Shown: positions 16,710 to 24,952 of the stretch, piece after piece
How the letters are laid out: each line of letters begins with the position of its first letter
How positions within the stretch are numbered: the first letter of the stretch is position 1
Assembly: GCA_033721235.1 (NCBI GenBank)
Contig: JAWWAY010000004.1
Coordinates: 62,001 to 126,000 of the forward strand
Direction of reading: 5' to 3'
Length of the DNA: 64,000 bases
Source of the DNA: UBA5078 sp033721235
GTDB taxonomy: Bacteria > Pseudomonadota > Gammaproteobacteria > Pseudomonadales > Pseudohongiellaceae
Translations under genes and position numbers: made by a program
Notes under the pieces: model-generated
The model's input: the letters and a program-made list of their open reading frames with translations, nothing else
Databases searched by the model: none
Told to the model about the DNA's origin: nothing

Positions 16710-18779
16710 TTAAAAGGCTATCTTGAGACCTAAACGAAAGTGACGTGGCTCTACTGGGTGGAAGTGAATATCTTCCTGTGAGGTGACTTCCCCGGCAAGC
16801 TGTGACTCGTAGTAATAGGTAATATCATTGTCTTTTTCATCGCTAAGATTAAACACCGAAAGCGATAGTGTGATATTAGGGTTGAGTTTATAGCTGGCTT
16901 GGGCATTGACCAAAAGCGTGGGGTCGGAGCGAACGGTGTTGCTCTCTTCTAAGGCAGCTTCTCCTAAGTATCGTACTCTCAGCCCAAGATCCCAATTGTC
17001 ATTCGGTTTGGCACTTATGCCTAGAGAGGCCGTTCGGGCTACTGAGTTGGGAATGTGCCGGCCTGCAGCGCCGCGCTTGAATCTTGCGTGGGTGGCAGTC
17101 ACATCGGCGTCAACTAGTAAGTAGTCAGTTGGCGTGTAGATGATTCCTAGCTCTACTCCTTTGCGCTTAGTTCCGCCAAGAGCTTCCGTTGTTCCTGCAT
17201 CCCCCACATATAGTAGCTCCGAGTCTAATTTTAGTGAAAAAATAGACGCCGCTATTTGAGTATTCTCAAGGGCGCTCGATCGAATGCCGACTTCCGTGCT
17301 AAATGCTTTGGCCAGCGGATCCACCTTTTCTATTGGCTGACCCGAGACAGGGTCGATAGTCGCTGTTGTGCCTCTGGCATCGTTGCTGTGAAATCCTCGG
17401 CCTGCGCTGAGGAAGAGATCTGTGTCCTCCCTGAGTGAATAGATGAAGTTTGCCTTTGGCGATACTAAGTTGTCGCGACCATCACCGGAGTTAGCGGGTA
17501 TCCCTGCACTAACATCGTAGTTAAAGCTGTCAAATCTAAGTGCCATCGATGTTCTGAAGCGTTGGGTCCATTGCTGATCCAGTGTGCCATATAGGCTCGT
17601 GAGAGATTGCTTCACTTCGTCTTCTCTGGTGATTGTATGACGGATGCGTTCTTGCGTTTTGTACAGGCCTACATCGATATCATCGAATCGGCTTTGTAGG
17701 CCGAGAACCAAAGAGCTTGAGGGGGCAATTAAATCAATATTGCGGGTAAGGCTGGAACTAAAGCCTAGGACGTGGCGGCGCTCTGATTGTTCGAACTGAT
17801 CGCCGCGAACTGGATCATCGAGGAAATAGGTAAAATTAGAAAATAGAGCTAACTCATAATCTATGGCATAGGCATTGAGCGATACAGTGCCAAGCGCACT
17901 TTGCATGTCGGCCTTTAGCGCTAAACTGTGACGCTGCGTTTCGCCACCGTCTGAGCCGTCGACATGTCCATATCTGCCCAGTAAGTTTTGTTGTACAGCC
18001 CGCTCCGGTATTTGGTCGGTCGCATTCCAAGAGTTATCGTAACTCATTGCGGTGATAGACCAGTTGCCCTGTGTTGTTTGACGTGAAAACTTGGCCAAAG
18101 CATTGCGTTTATCCAGGTCTTGGTCCAGCGTCCATGGGCCTTCATAAGCTGACTGAGCAATGGCTAATGTCAGGTGTCCCGAGGCCACTTTAGCTGAGCC
18201 AGCGGCAAATACACGCTGGTAGTCATCTTCACCGTATTCTATGGAGACTTGTGGCTGATCTAAATAATCGGTGTAGTTGAACTGAGAAGACCCAGCCGTT
18301 CCAAAGTCGCCAATATCGCCATAATAAGGACCTTTCTTGTAGGACAAAGAACTGACAAGTTCAGGAATTAAAAAATTAAGGTCTGCATACCCTTGGCCGT
18401 GAGCATGGCTTGGCATATTCACAGGAAGACCGTCGATTGTTAGTGCTAAGTCGGTGCCGTGATCTAGATTAAAGCCGCGCAAGAAATACTGGTTTCCTTT
18501 CCCTTCGCCGCTATGTTGAGTGGCAATAAGTCCAGGTACGAATTCGAGTAGCTCGGCGGGTCGCGATACTGGCCTTAGCTGTAGTTGATTACCAAAAACA
18601 AAGCCCTCCGCTGCGGTTTTAGGTTTGCCTGGGATTTTCAGCTGAGACCCAAAAACCTCGATGGTCTCTATTGTCATAGGTGTCAGTTCAGCGGCATAGG
18701 ACAAGCCCGTTGAGGTTAGGCAAGTGGCAATTAAACTAAAAATAAACGTCTTTGGTCGGTGTCTCTGTTGTCTTGTCAT
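16710..18779 (-). CDS. TonB-dependent outer-membrane receptor
   Basis: A 689-residue receptor with a signal peptide (IFSLIATCLTSTGLSYAAE), a plug domain (RPAELLEFVPGLIATQHSGE; FNLDHGTDLALTIDGLPVNM) and a 22-strand barrel pattern ending in FRLGLKIAF with the terminal Phe required for insertion. It takes up a ligand with energy from TonB; the ligand is not evident, though LRGFNLDHGTD is common in small receptors of marine Gammaproteobacteria. It is divergent from the blaI-like gene with 168 bases between, so that repressor might control it (inference). Length is within the family range. Confidence 0.92.
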   Translation of the reverse strand: MTRQQRHRPKTFIFSLIATCLTSTGLSYAAELTPMTIETIEVFGSQLKIPGKPKTAAEGFVFGNQLQLRPVSRPAELLEFVPGLIATQHSGEGKGNQYFLRGFNLDHGTDLALTIDGLPVNMPSHAHGQGYADLNFLIPELVSSLSYKKGPYYGDIGDFGTAGSSQFNYTDYLDQPQVSIEYGEDDYQRVFAAGSAKVASGHLTLAIAQSAYEGPWTLDQDLDKRNALAKFSRQTTQGNWSITAMSYDNSWNATDQIPERAVQQNLLGRYGHVDGSDGGETQRHSLALKADMQSALGTVSLNAYAIDYELALFSNFTYFLDDPVRGDQFEQSERRHVLGFSSSLTRNIDLIAPSSSLVLGLQSRFDDIDVGLYKTQERIRHTITREDEVKQSLTSLYGTLDQQWTQRFRTSMALRFDSFNYDVSAGIPANSGDGRDNLVSPKANFIYSLREDTDLFLSAGRGFHSNDARGTTATIDPVSGQPIEKVDPLAKAFSTEVGIRSSALENTQIAASIFSLKLDSELLYVGDAGTTEALGGTKRKGVELGIIYTPTDYLLVDADVTATHARFKRGAAGRHIPNSVARTASLGISAKPNDNWDLGLRVRYLGEAALEESNTVRSDPTLLVNAQASYKLNPNITLSLSVFNLSDEKDNDITYYYESQLAGEVTSQEDIHFHPVEPRHFRLGLKIAF

Positions 18780-18914
18780 TATCGTGTGCTATTGTGTGAT
18801 GAATTGAAGTCGGCGCTGAGTATATATAGCCGCGTATTGTCGCGGTAATATACTCGAATTCTCTCCTGCTTCATTTTTCTATCTTATTGATATTTATAAA
18901 TAAAATAACTTTGG

Positions 18915-18940
18915 AAAAAACCGGCCTTCAGTCGGTTTTT
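18915..18940 (+). terminator. hairpin with T run directly before the blaI-like start
   Basis: AAAAACCG (18916-18923) pairs with CGGTTTTT (18933-18940), extended inward by a G-U and a C-G pair around a CTTCA loop. A-rich on the left and T-rich on the right, so it could act on both strands. It ends only 7 bases before ATG 18948, leaving no room for a ribosome site downstream of it. Confidence 0.6.
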
Positions 18941-18947
18941 AACGATC

Positions 18948-19379
18948 ATGATAAAGCGTCGCTCATCATCTAATATTTTGCCGAACACTTTGGGCGAGCT
19001 CGAATTAGTCGTGCTCGAGGCCCTGTGGCGTAAACCCCATTTAGATGCCAAAACAGTTCATGAGAGTATCCCTAAAGGAAGGCGCCCATCGCTCAACACG
19101 GTACAGTCCACTTTAGAGCGTCTTTACAAAAAGACTTTGGTAGACCGAGTGAAGCAGGGGCATGCCTATACTTATTTTGCGAGTGTCTCGCGATCGAATC
19201 TTTTAGGTCGTCTAATGGGTGATGTAATAGGTTTGCTTCATGACGGTAAGCTGGAGACTATTCTAAGTAGTTTTGTGGATGTTGCTGTTAATTTAGACGA
19301 GTGCTCGTTAGATGAATTAGAGCAGCTAATAGAGCGTAAAAAAAAGTCGATAGAAGAGGAGGGTGGAGATGCTAAGTAA
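18948..19379 (+). CDS. BlaI/MecI/CopY-family repressor
   Basis: A 143-residue winged-helix repressor: LGELELVVLEALWRKPHLDA at the start, then a recognition-helix region SLNTVQSTLERLYKKTLVDR, and a C-terminal dimerisation part ending in a Lys/Glu-rich helix. Family members bind operators as dimers and are inactivated by cleavage by a partner membrane protease; such a protease is encoded next, overlapping by 17 bases. No ribosome site is seen before ATG 18948 and a terminator-like hairpin ends 7 bases upstream, so expression may be attenuated. The target genes are not known. Confidence 0.9.
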   Translation: MIKRRSSSNILPNTLGELELVVLEALWRKPHLDAKTVHESIPKGRRPSLNTVQSTLERLYKKTLVDRVKQGHAYTYFASVSRSNLLGRLMGDVIGLLHDGKLETILSSFVDVAVNLDECSLDELEQLIERKKKSIEEEGGDAK

Positions 19380-20325
19380 CATCGGGGCCTTTTTCTCCAT
19401 ATGGCTCATTCTTTGGTTAATTTTGAGCGTTGTATTTGTCTTACTCTATCCGTTGCTGCGCCCATCCCTGTTTCGTTTACATCCGCGCTATAGCAGCGCT
19501 CTTGTGCTGTGCTATTGGCTAACTCCGCTGCTGGGAAGCCTTACAAGTGCGTTGTTTCTGTTTACCCCTATAGTTGAAGTCTTTCTAGTCGATAGCCATT
19601 GTCATGTGGCATGTGAAAGTCATGCGCCACAAATTGGTTCGAAGGGCTTGGCCTGGTTCGGTGTGACTGTGGGTTTATGCGTATTAGTTTATTTAATGAT
19701 ACGGTTAACATCGATAGTAACCAGCGCCTATCGCTTGAATGGCCAGTTTAGTCGTTTAGCCAATTTTCGTGGCGATTATTTTTCTATTTCATCGCTCAAC
19801 CCCCTGGTATTTACCTTAGGTTGGTGGAACCCTAAAATCTTTATCAGCGATGGTTTGGTGTCCTCCTGCAGCGAGGAAGACCTTTCGATTGTCATTATGC
19901 ATGAAGAGGGGCATAAGCTCAGGCGCGATAATTTACGTTTATTATTGGCGCGCTTGTCTACTGCTCTATTAACGGAGCCCTTGGCGCGTAAAGTAATCGC
20001 CGATATTCAACTGCTTACTGAGCAGGCCTGCGATTTTTACGCAGCAGAGAAGTATGGGCACATCGCTGTCGCGGAAACGCTTCTGAAAGTGAAGCGACTG
20101 CTGATGGAGGATTCCAAACTATCCCTTCAGGGAGCCACTGCTTTTGCCGATAACAGTGTAGAGCAGCGAATATTGGTACTCATCAGCGACGAGCAAAAAC
20201 TGGCCTTGAGGCCGTGGCAGCTGGCAGTGCTCGTCACGCTTGGTCTAAGCCTTTTATTTGCGTCCATAGGGCCTTTGCATCATGGCTCTGAATGGGTTAT
20301 TGCTTTTTTAACAGCTGGGCACTGA
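19363..20325 (+). CDS. M56-family (BlaR1-like) membrane metalloprotease
   Basis: A 320-residue membrane protein with helices near residues 10-30, 45-65, 95-115 and 285-305. The zinc site HEEGH (in IVIMHEEGHKLRRDN) is the HExxH of gluzincins, with a downstream Glu in LLTEQACDFYAAEKYG likely the third ligand. It lacks the C-terminal penicillin-binding sensor domain of BlaR1, so the signal is not obviously a beta-lactam. It overlaps the blaI-like gene by 17 bases; the pair probably forms a sensor-protease/repressor switch. Confidence 0.9.
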   Translation: MEMLSNIGAFFSIWLILWLILSVVFVLLYPLLRPSLFRLHPRYSSALVLCYWLTPLLGSLTSALFLFTPIVEVFLVDSHCHVACESHAPQIGSKGLAWFGVTVGLCVLVYLMIRLTSIVTSAYRLNGQFSRLANFRGDYFSISSLNPLVFTLGWWNPKIFISDGLVSSCSEEDLSIVIMHEEGHKLRRDNLRLLLARLSTALLTEPLARKVIADIQLLTEQACDFYAAEKYGHIAVAETLLKVKRLLMEDSKLSLQGATAFADNSVEQRILVLISDEQKLALRPWQLAVLVTLGLSLLFASIGPLHHGSEWVIAFLTAGH

Positions 20326-20395
20326 GCGTCCCTTCACCGCTCTAAACGCGCCTTTTCAGCTGCCAAGATGACGCTAAAATGATAGAGTTATCGCT

Positions 20396-21388
20396 ATGAG
20401 AAATAACAACGATCACGGAAAAGGCAGGGTCCAAGGCCAGCTTCTTGGGGCATTATTATTGTCGTGCATGGTGGGCAGCGCCTATGGCGCCGATCAGGAT
20501 GCTGATGGCTTGTCATTGCCCGATTTTACTGAACTAGGTGCTTGGGGCTGGCTTGAGCAGCGACGCGACAGCATGTCCAAGAATGTGTCCGGAGTGGGTC
20601 GTTATTTAGATGACTGGTTATCAGGGGACGTTGTAGGTGAGCACAGCAATCAGAGCTATCTACGCTTAAGGCTTAATCAGAAAGTGAGCAGTACTGGCAA
20701 TTATTATTCCAATGCTCGTATTAGTGGTCGTGTTGATTTACCAAGGGCCACTGAACGCTGGAAGTTGATCTTCGAGTCCGAGGAGGCCGAGCTGGAATCC
20801 CTGCGCAATCAACGGCTCGATAATATTCGCTCATCCTCTATATCGGGTGGCTTTAGCTACGAGATGCGAGAGCGTTCTAATGGGCTGCGCTTTACCCATG
20901 ATGTTGGCATAAAGGGCAGTATTCCCCTAGACCCTTTCTATCGATTCAAGACCCGCTATGGGACCGATATTAGTGACAACTGGTCTTTGGATATAAACCA
21001 GAAATTCTGGTTTTATCACACGGATGGCTGGGGTCAGGATGCAAGAATCTCTTTCAGTCGTCTCGTTGATGAAGACATGTATTTGCGGGTACAGAGTGAG
21101 GTGAACTATCGCGATAGGCGCGACCAGTTCGAGTACGCGCAAACGGTTTCTTTGCACCGAACCTTAGGGGAGCGCGAGACTCTGACGTATGAAGCGGGGG
21201 TAATTGGTATTAGTCAGCCTAACCCTAGAGTTGAGAGTTATTATGCGCAGTCGGTTTATCGGAAGGCTATTTACGAAGACTGGTTAATAATGGAGCTGGT
21301 GCCGCAGCTGATTATGGAAAGAGAAGAGGACTGGGACCCAGACCCTCGTATTCAATTTAACCTAGAAGTCTACTTCTTCGACTTTTAG
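20396..21388 (+). CDS. exported protein of unknown function, probably beta-rich
   Basis: A 330-residue protein with a signal peptide (GQLLGALLLSCMVGSAYGAD). After an acidic start, the chain alternates polar and aromatic residues in strand-like runs (SYLRLRLNQKVSSTGNYYSN; YRFKTRYGTDISDNWSLDIN) and ends with IQFNLEVYFFDF, a terminal Phe after alternating hydrophobics, as in outer-membrane barrels. I do not recognise the family. It starts 70 bases after the M56 gene and could be part of that operon or its output. Barrel location is inference. Confidence 0.75.
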   Translation: MRNNNDHGKGRVQGQLLGALLLSCMVGSAYGADQDADGLSLPDFTELGAWGWLEQRRDSMSKNVSGVGRYLDDWLSGDVVGEHSNQSYLRLRLNQKVSSTGNYYSNARISGRVDLPRATERWKLIFESEEAELESLRNQRLDNIRSSSISGGFSYEMRERSNGLRFTHDVGIKGSIPLDPFYRFKTRYGTDISDNWSLDINQKFWFYHTDGWGQDARISFSRLVDEDMYLRVQSEVNYRDRRDQFEYAQTVSLHRTLGERETLTYEAGVIGISQPNPRVESYYAQSVYRKAIYEDWLIMELVPQLIMEREEDWDPDPRIQFNLEVYFFDF

Positions 21389-21412
21389 CTGTTCACTTGC
21401 CAAGACGGAAGA

Positions 21413-21448
21413 AAATGGCGCTGTAGCCTCGAGGCTACAGCGCCATTT
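21413..21448. terminator. perfect 36-bp palindrome between convergent genes
   Basis: The 36 bases are fully self-complementary: a 16-bp stem (AAATGGCGCTGTAGCC with its complement) around TCGA. It lies 24 bases after the plus-strand stop and 3 before the amtB stop, so it is a bidirectional terminator. T runs on both sides are short. Confidence 0.85.
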
Positions 21449-21451
21449 GCA

Positions 21452-22765
21452 TTACATGGAGTAGCCTTTCTCGTCGTGATCGCTGATATCCAAACCAGTG
21501 AGCTCTTCATCATCGCTGACTCGAACTCCTTTAGTGAATATACCTACGAGTTTGAACAGAACAAAAGTGAGTACGGCCGTATAGGCGCCTGTAGCAAGGA
21601 TGCCGATGACTTGCACGTACATTTGTGAGCCCATTGCCATGCCTTCTGCGTAACCATTTCCGCTGAATACACCTAACTCTTGTGAGATGAACACTGAGGC
21701 TAATAGCGTGCCCACAATGCCGCCCACGCCGTGAACAGGGAATACATCCAGAGAGTCATCAATTTTCAATGTGTGTTTGAAGAAATTGGTAGCACTGAAA
21801 CACAATACGCCGCCCATCACGCCAATAATCATGCCGCCTGCAGGGCCTACGGAACCCGAGGCTGGTGTAATAGTGGCTAGGCCTGCAACCATACCGGTAA
21901 CAGCGCCCAGACCGCTTGGCTTGCCATGTCTTACCCACTCGATAGCCATCCAAGTCAATGCTCCGGCAGCCGCTGAGAGGTGAGTTGCAAGCAAGGCCAT
22001 GCTAGCACTGCCATTGGCAGCCAAAGCACTACCCGCATTGAAACCAAACCAGCCCACCCAGAGCATGCCAGCGCCGGTAATGGTCATCGTTAGGTTGTGA
22101 GGCATCATTGGAGTGGTGAGGAAGCCTTCTCGTTTGCCTAGCATGATGGCGGTAATGACAGCCGCAACACCTGCGGTGACGTGTACTACGGTGCCGCCCG
22201 CGAAGTCGATTAAGCCCATCTGGAATAGCCAGCCTTGTTCAGCCCATACCCAGTGACAAACTGGGAAATAAACGAAAACAACCCATAGCGCGCTAAACAA
22301 TAGCATTGCAGAGAATTTTATCCTTTCGGCGAAAGCACCCACAATCAGTGCAGGCGTGATGATCGCGAAAGTCATTTGAAAGGCCACAAACAAGGGTTCA
22401 GGAATATCGCCCCAAACCGAGTCTGCCGTCACTCCATTTAAGAAAGCCTTATCTAGACCTCCCCAGAAACCGCTTTCGGCAGGTCCGAAGGCGATGCTGT
22501 AGCCGACCATCAGCCAGATGACCGATACGACCGCAGCGATGGCAAAGCATTGCATCAATACAGACAATACGTTTTTGCTTCTTACCAGTCCGGCGTAAAA
22601 AAGGGATAAGCCTGGAATGGTCATAAATAGAACCAGTGCTGTCGCCGTTAGAATCCAGGCAGTATTGGCCGGATCGATCTGAGCATCAGCGGCAAATGAA
22701 ATAGCGGGTAATAGGAGAGTGCTAGCCGCAACAAAATTGCGACTCAAGGATTTGAGTGTTTTCAT
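21452..22765 (-). CDS. amtB: ammonium transporter
   Basis: A 437-residue Amt/MEP/Rh channel that imports ammonium. A signal peptide (VAASTLLLPAISFAAD) is followed by 11 helices. The signature DFAGGTVVHVTAGVAA is present, and the pore twin-His pair is visible in FPVCHWVW and FPVHGVGGIVGT. The C-terminal tail ends near GLDISDHDEKGYSM, the region that contacts PII. It follows glnK by 23 bases; GlnK normally blocks AmtB under nitrogen sufficiency. No sigma-54 promoter could be recognised upstream of the pair. Confidence 0.96.
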   Translation of the reverse strand: MKTLKSLSRNFVAASTLLLPAISFAADAQIDPANTAWILTATALVLFMTIPGLSLFYAGLVRSKNVLSVLMQCFAIAAVVSVIWLMVGYSIAFGPAESGFWGGLDKAFLNGVTADSVWGDIPEPLFVAFQMTFAIITPALIVGAFAERIKFSAMLLFSALWVVFVYFPVCHWVWAEQGWLFQMGLIDFAGGTVVHVTAGVAAVITAIMLGKREGFLTTPMMPHNLTMTITGAGMLWVGWFGFNAGSALAANGSASMALLATHLSAAAGALTWMAIEWVRHGKPSGLGAVTGMVAGLATITPASGSVGPAGGMIIGVMGGVLCFSATNFFKHTLKIDDSLDVFPVHGVGGIVGTLLASVFISQELGVFSGNGYAEGMAMGSQMYVQVIGILATGAYTAVLTFVLFKLVGIFTKGVRVSDDEELTGLDISDHDEKGYSM

Positions 22766-22788
22766 TGTAGGGTAACCTTCGCAGTACT

Positions 22789-23127
22789 TTAGAGGGCTTC
22801 GTCGCCGGACTCGCCGGTACGAATTCTGATGGCTTGTTCTAATGGCATGACGAAAATCTTGCCATCGCCAATTTGACCAGTATTGGCCGCCTTGCAGATT
22901 GCCTCTACTGCCGCTTCAACCTTGTCCTCGGAAACACCTATCTCCACTTTCGCTTTGGGCAAGAAGTCGATGACATATTCGGCGCCGCGATATAACTCGG
23001 TATGGCCTTTCTGGCGCCCGAAGCCTTTTACCTCTGTAACCGTCATGCCGTGGATGCCGATGTCTTGAAGTGCCTCGCGGACATCGTCAGATTTGAAGGG
23101 TTTGATGATCGCTACTATCAGTTTCAT
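22789..23127 (-). CDS. glnK: PII signal protein, GlnK type
   Basis: A 112-residue PII trimer subunit of standard length. The T-loop (FGRQKGHTELYRGAEYVIDF) keeps the uridylylated Tyr at position 51; the B-loop TGQIGDGKIFVMPLE binds ATP/2-oxoglutarate. Transcribed together with amtB, 23 bases downstream, it senses nitrogen and energy status and gates AmtB. Called GlnK rather than GlnB from this linkage; the sequence alone would not settle it. Confidence 0.95.
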   Translation of the reverse strand: MKLIVAIIKPFKSDDVREALQDIGIHGMTVTEVKGFGRQKGHTELYRGAEYVIDFLPKAKVEIGVSEDKVEAAVEAICKAANTGQIGDGKIFVMPLEQAIRIRTGESGDEAL

Positions 23128-23256
23128 GTTCTCTCCAGCGTCGATGCTATATTTTTTTTGTTGACCTTACTGTCTGCACGACGGAACTTGACCGCCATTG
23201 GTCAGCTTTCAGGCGCTGTAACTCTAACACGTAGAGCATAAAGCACCAAGTATGTG

Positions 23257-23299
23257 CAAAAGCCCATTACTGGTGCGTTTTGCGCGCCGGTAATGGGCT
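23257..23299 (-). terminator. terminator of the MFS gene
   Basis: AGCCCATTACTGG (23261-23273) and CCGGTAATGGGCT (23287-23299) form a 13-bp stem with one mismatch; on the minus strand a TTTT follows (23260-23257). It sits 39 bases past the MFS stop and before glnK. Confidence 0.75.
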
Positions 23300-23337
23300 G
23301 GTTCTTGGCATTCTTAGTGCCGTTGCAAAAGCCTATA

Positions 23338-24594
23338 CTAAGCAGATTGCTTGGACGCACTGCCTAATATTGGCGCCTTACTAAGCTTATTAAGCTCTTT
23401 TACTGCCTTAACAAGCGGCAACATGATCAACACAAAAATTGCGATGGAGCTTAAGCCAAGTAGGTTTAATGCGCTGCTGAGGCCACGTGTATCAGCCAAA
23501 TGTCCCACCAATGGTCCTGTCAAAATGAACCCGAAACGAAACGTAAGGCTGGTTAGCGAGTTCACCGTGGCGCGCACCGAGCCCGGAATTCTTCGATTAA
23601 GGGCGTTGGTCAAAATGACCTGGTATAGCCCTCGGCAGAAGAACAGCACAAAGCAGATACTAATGCCCGCCCATCCTCCTAGCCATGCCATGCCGAAGTG
23701 GCCGACAATGGGAAGAAGCCCAATAATAATGAGCGCGAAGGCTGCACCTTTGTACTTTTCCAAGGCAAAGCTACACTGACTAGCGATAGCCACAGTGATG
23801 CTTTGAGCAAACCACAGCGCCCCGAATACAATCAGTGAGAGTCCTTGCTCTTCCCAGTAGGACTGCACCAACCACACAACATGGAAGGTACTGAGGTTGT
23901 AAATGGGAATGGCAAAAAATACTCGCTTCAGCATTGCATCGCCCTTCATCACATGATTGTAGATACCCTTAAAGTCTAGCGGTGTAGTCTCTTTGTCCGT
24001 ATTGGGTGGCTCAATTAGCAGCAGCGACAAAGCAAGGCAAGACCATGCCACTATCGCTTGCGTCAGTATCATGATCTCGAAGGACCATAATGCTAGAGCT
24101 CCACCGAGTAAGGCGCCGAACCCTTCGGCTACAGACTTAGTGAAACCTAAGTGAGCAATGCTGCTAGTGTGAGTTTCCTCAGACTCCGACAGCGCTTTCT
24201 CTGTGTCATAGAGAATAGCAAGGTCAGCCCCTGACATTAGGCTCACGGCCACGGCCAATAGCATCTCGAAAATAAGCAGGTCGACAAAGCCATTCGCGAA
24301 AATTAACCAGAAACAGCCAAGACCGTCAGCGATGCTGCCAATCACTAAAAGAGTTTTTCTTCCAAACCGATCGGCCAAATACCCTGAGGGAGCCTCTAGT
24401 ACTAATACCGCGCCAGCGAACAAGGCCTGCAAATAGAAAATTTGTGACAGGCTCAAACCCTTGGACTCAAAGAACGGCACTATTACTGCCAAAAAGAGCG
24501 TAAAAGAGCGGCAGAAAGTCAAACCGTAGATAACACGTTTGTTCTGCTTGAGTTGTAAGATGCTGTTGTTCGTATTGTCCTTAATTTTAGGCAT
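23338..24594 (-). CDS. MFS transporter
   Basis: A 418-residue major facilitator with 12 predicted helices. Motif A is GYLADRFGRKTLLV between helices 2 and 3, and EAPSGYLADR is typical of drug/metabolite transporters of this type. The frame is open to a TTG at 24648, but ATG 24594 is preferred because GGGGGA precedes it and the earlier start would lie in the T run of a terminator. The substrate is unknown. It lies about 55 bases downstream of a strong intrinsic terminator, so readthrough from the promoter at 24912-24939 may be regulated. Confidence 0.88.
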   Translation of the reverse strand: MPKIKDNTNNSILQLKQNKRVIYGLTFCRSFTLFLAVIVPFFESKGLSLSQIFYLQALFAGAVLVLEAPSGYLADRFGRKTLLVIGSIADGLGCFWLIFANGFVDLLIFEMLLAVAVSLMSGADLAILYDTEKALSESEETHTSSIAHLGFTKSVAEGFGALLGGALALWSFEIMILTQAIVAWSCLALSLLLIEPPNTDKETTPLDFKGIYNHVMKGDAMLKRVFFAIPIYNLSTFHVVWLVQSYWEEQGLSLIVFGALWFAQSITVAIASQCSFALEKYKGAAFALIIIGLLPIVGHFGMAWLGGWAGISICFVLFFCRGLYQVILTNALNRRIPGSVRATVNSLTSLTFRFGFILTGPLVGHLADTRGLSSALNLLGLSSIAIFVLIMLPLVKAVKELNKLSKAPILGSASKQSA

Positions 24595-24646
24595 AGGTCC
24601 CCCTGTACACCCGTCTTTTGAACTGGTGTATTGCTTTTTGTCGTGC

Positions 24647-24690
24647 AAAAAAAAGAGGCCTCTAAGTTCTGTTAAAACTTAGAGGCCTCT
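24647..24690 (-). terminator. strong intrinsic terminator upstream of the MFS gene
   Basis: AGAGGCCTCTAAGTT (24690-24676 as read on the minus strand) and its perfect 15-bp complement (24668-24654) enclose a 7-nt loop and are followed by eight T on the minus strand (24654-24647). It lies between the promoter at 24939-24912 and the MFS start at 24594. Confidence 0.9.
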
Positions 24691-24905
24691 CTTGATTCGA
24701 TAATTTTAGAATTAAAAGTCTACTCTAAGTGTGTCTCCCACGTTTTACCCACGCGCGCGCAAGACATTGAACCGCTAGCTTGTGCTAACGGATGCATGGT
24801 GCGAATGATGTAGGAGTTTTGAGTAAACATTGTCTTGTCTTTAATCTAAATTTGTTCGGTTTTTGTTCGCGTTAAAGAATGAAAATAACGAGAACTTCTT
24901 AATAG
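24651..24905 (-). ncRNA. candidate small RNA or attenuator leader
   Basis: A transcript of about 255 nt is predicted from the promoter at 24912-24939 to the terminator at 24647-24690. Inside are a hairpin CCGTTAGC-ACAA-GCTAGCGG (24791-24772, one G-U pair) and a possible TGTCT/AGACA pairing further down. It also contains a 36-codon open frame (24720-24830). No match to a known small-RNA family is recognised. It could be a stand-alone RNA, an attenuator for the MFS gene, or both. Confidence 0.45.
24720..24830 (-). CDS. possible 36-residue small or leader peptide
   Basis: An ATG (24830) to TAG (24720) frame in the leader ahead of the MFS terminator. It contains three Met, at positions 1, 12 and 22, one Cys and one Trp (ending ARVGKTWETHLE). 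Only a weak AAGACA precedes the ATG. No runs of one amino acid as in classic biosynthetic attenuators. Could be a leader peptide, a real small protein, or chance within an RNA gene. Confidence 0.3.
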   Translation of the reverse strand: MFTQNSYIIRTMHPLAQASGSMSCARVGKTWETHLE

Positions 24906-24911
24906 GCGCGA

Positions 24912-24939
24912 ATTTTATGCCTTTGAATTTCTAAGTCAA
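24912..24939 (-). promoter_or_regulatory. strong sigma-70-type promoter of the leader
   Basis: On the minus strand TTGACT (24939-24934), a 16-bp spacer and TAAAAT (24917-24912). Both hexamers match consensus at five of six positions. It lies directly after the sirB2-like stop (24953), so it starts a separate unit running toward the MFS gene. Confidence 0.65.
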
Positions 24940-24952
24940 CTAAAAATTATCA

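Noticed and set aside
23128..23260. Sigma-54 (GG-N10-GC) promoter before glnK-amtB
   Set aside because: Candidate GG/GC pairs have the wrong spacing; I could not support one.
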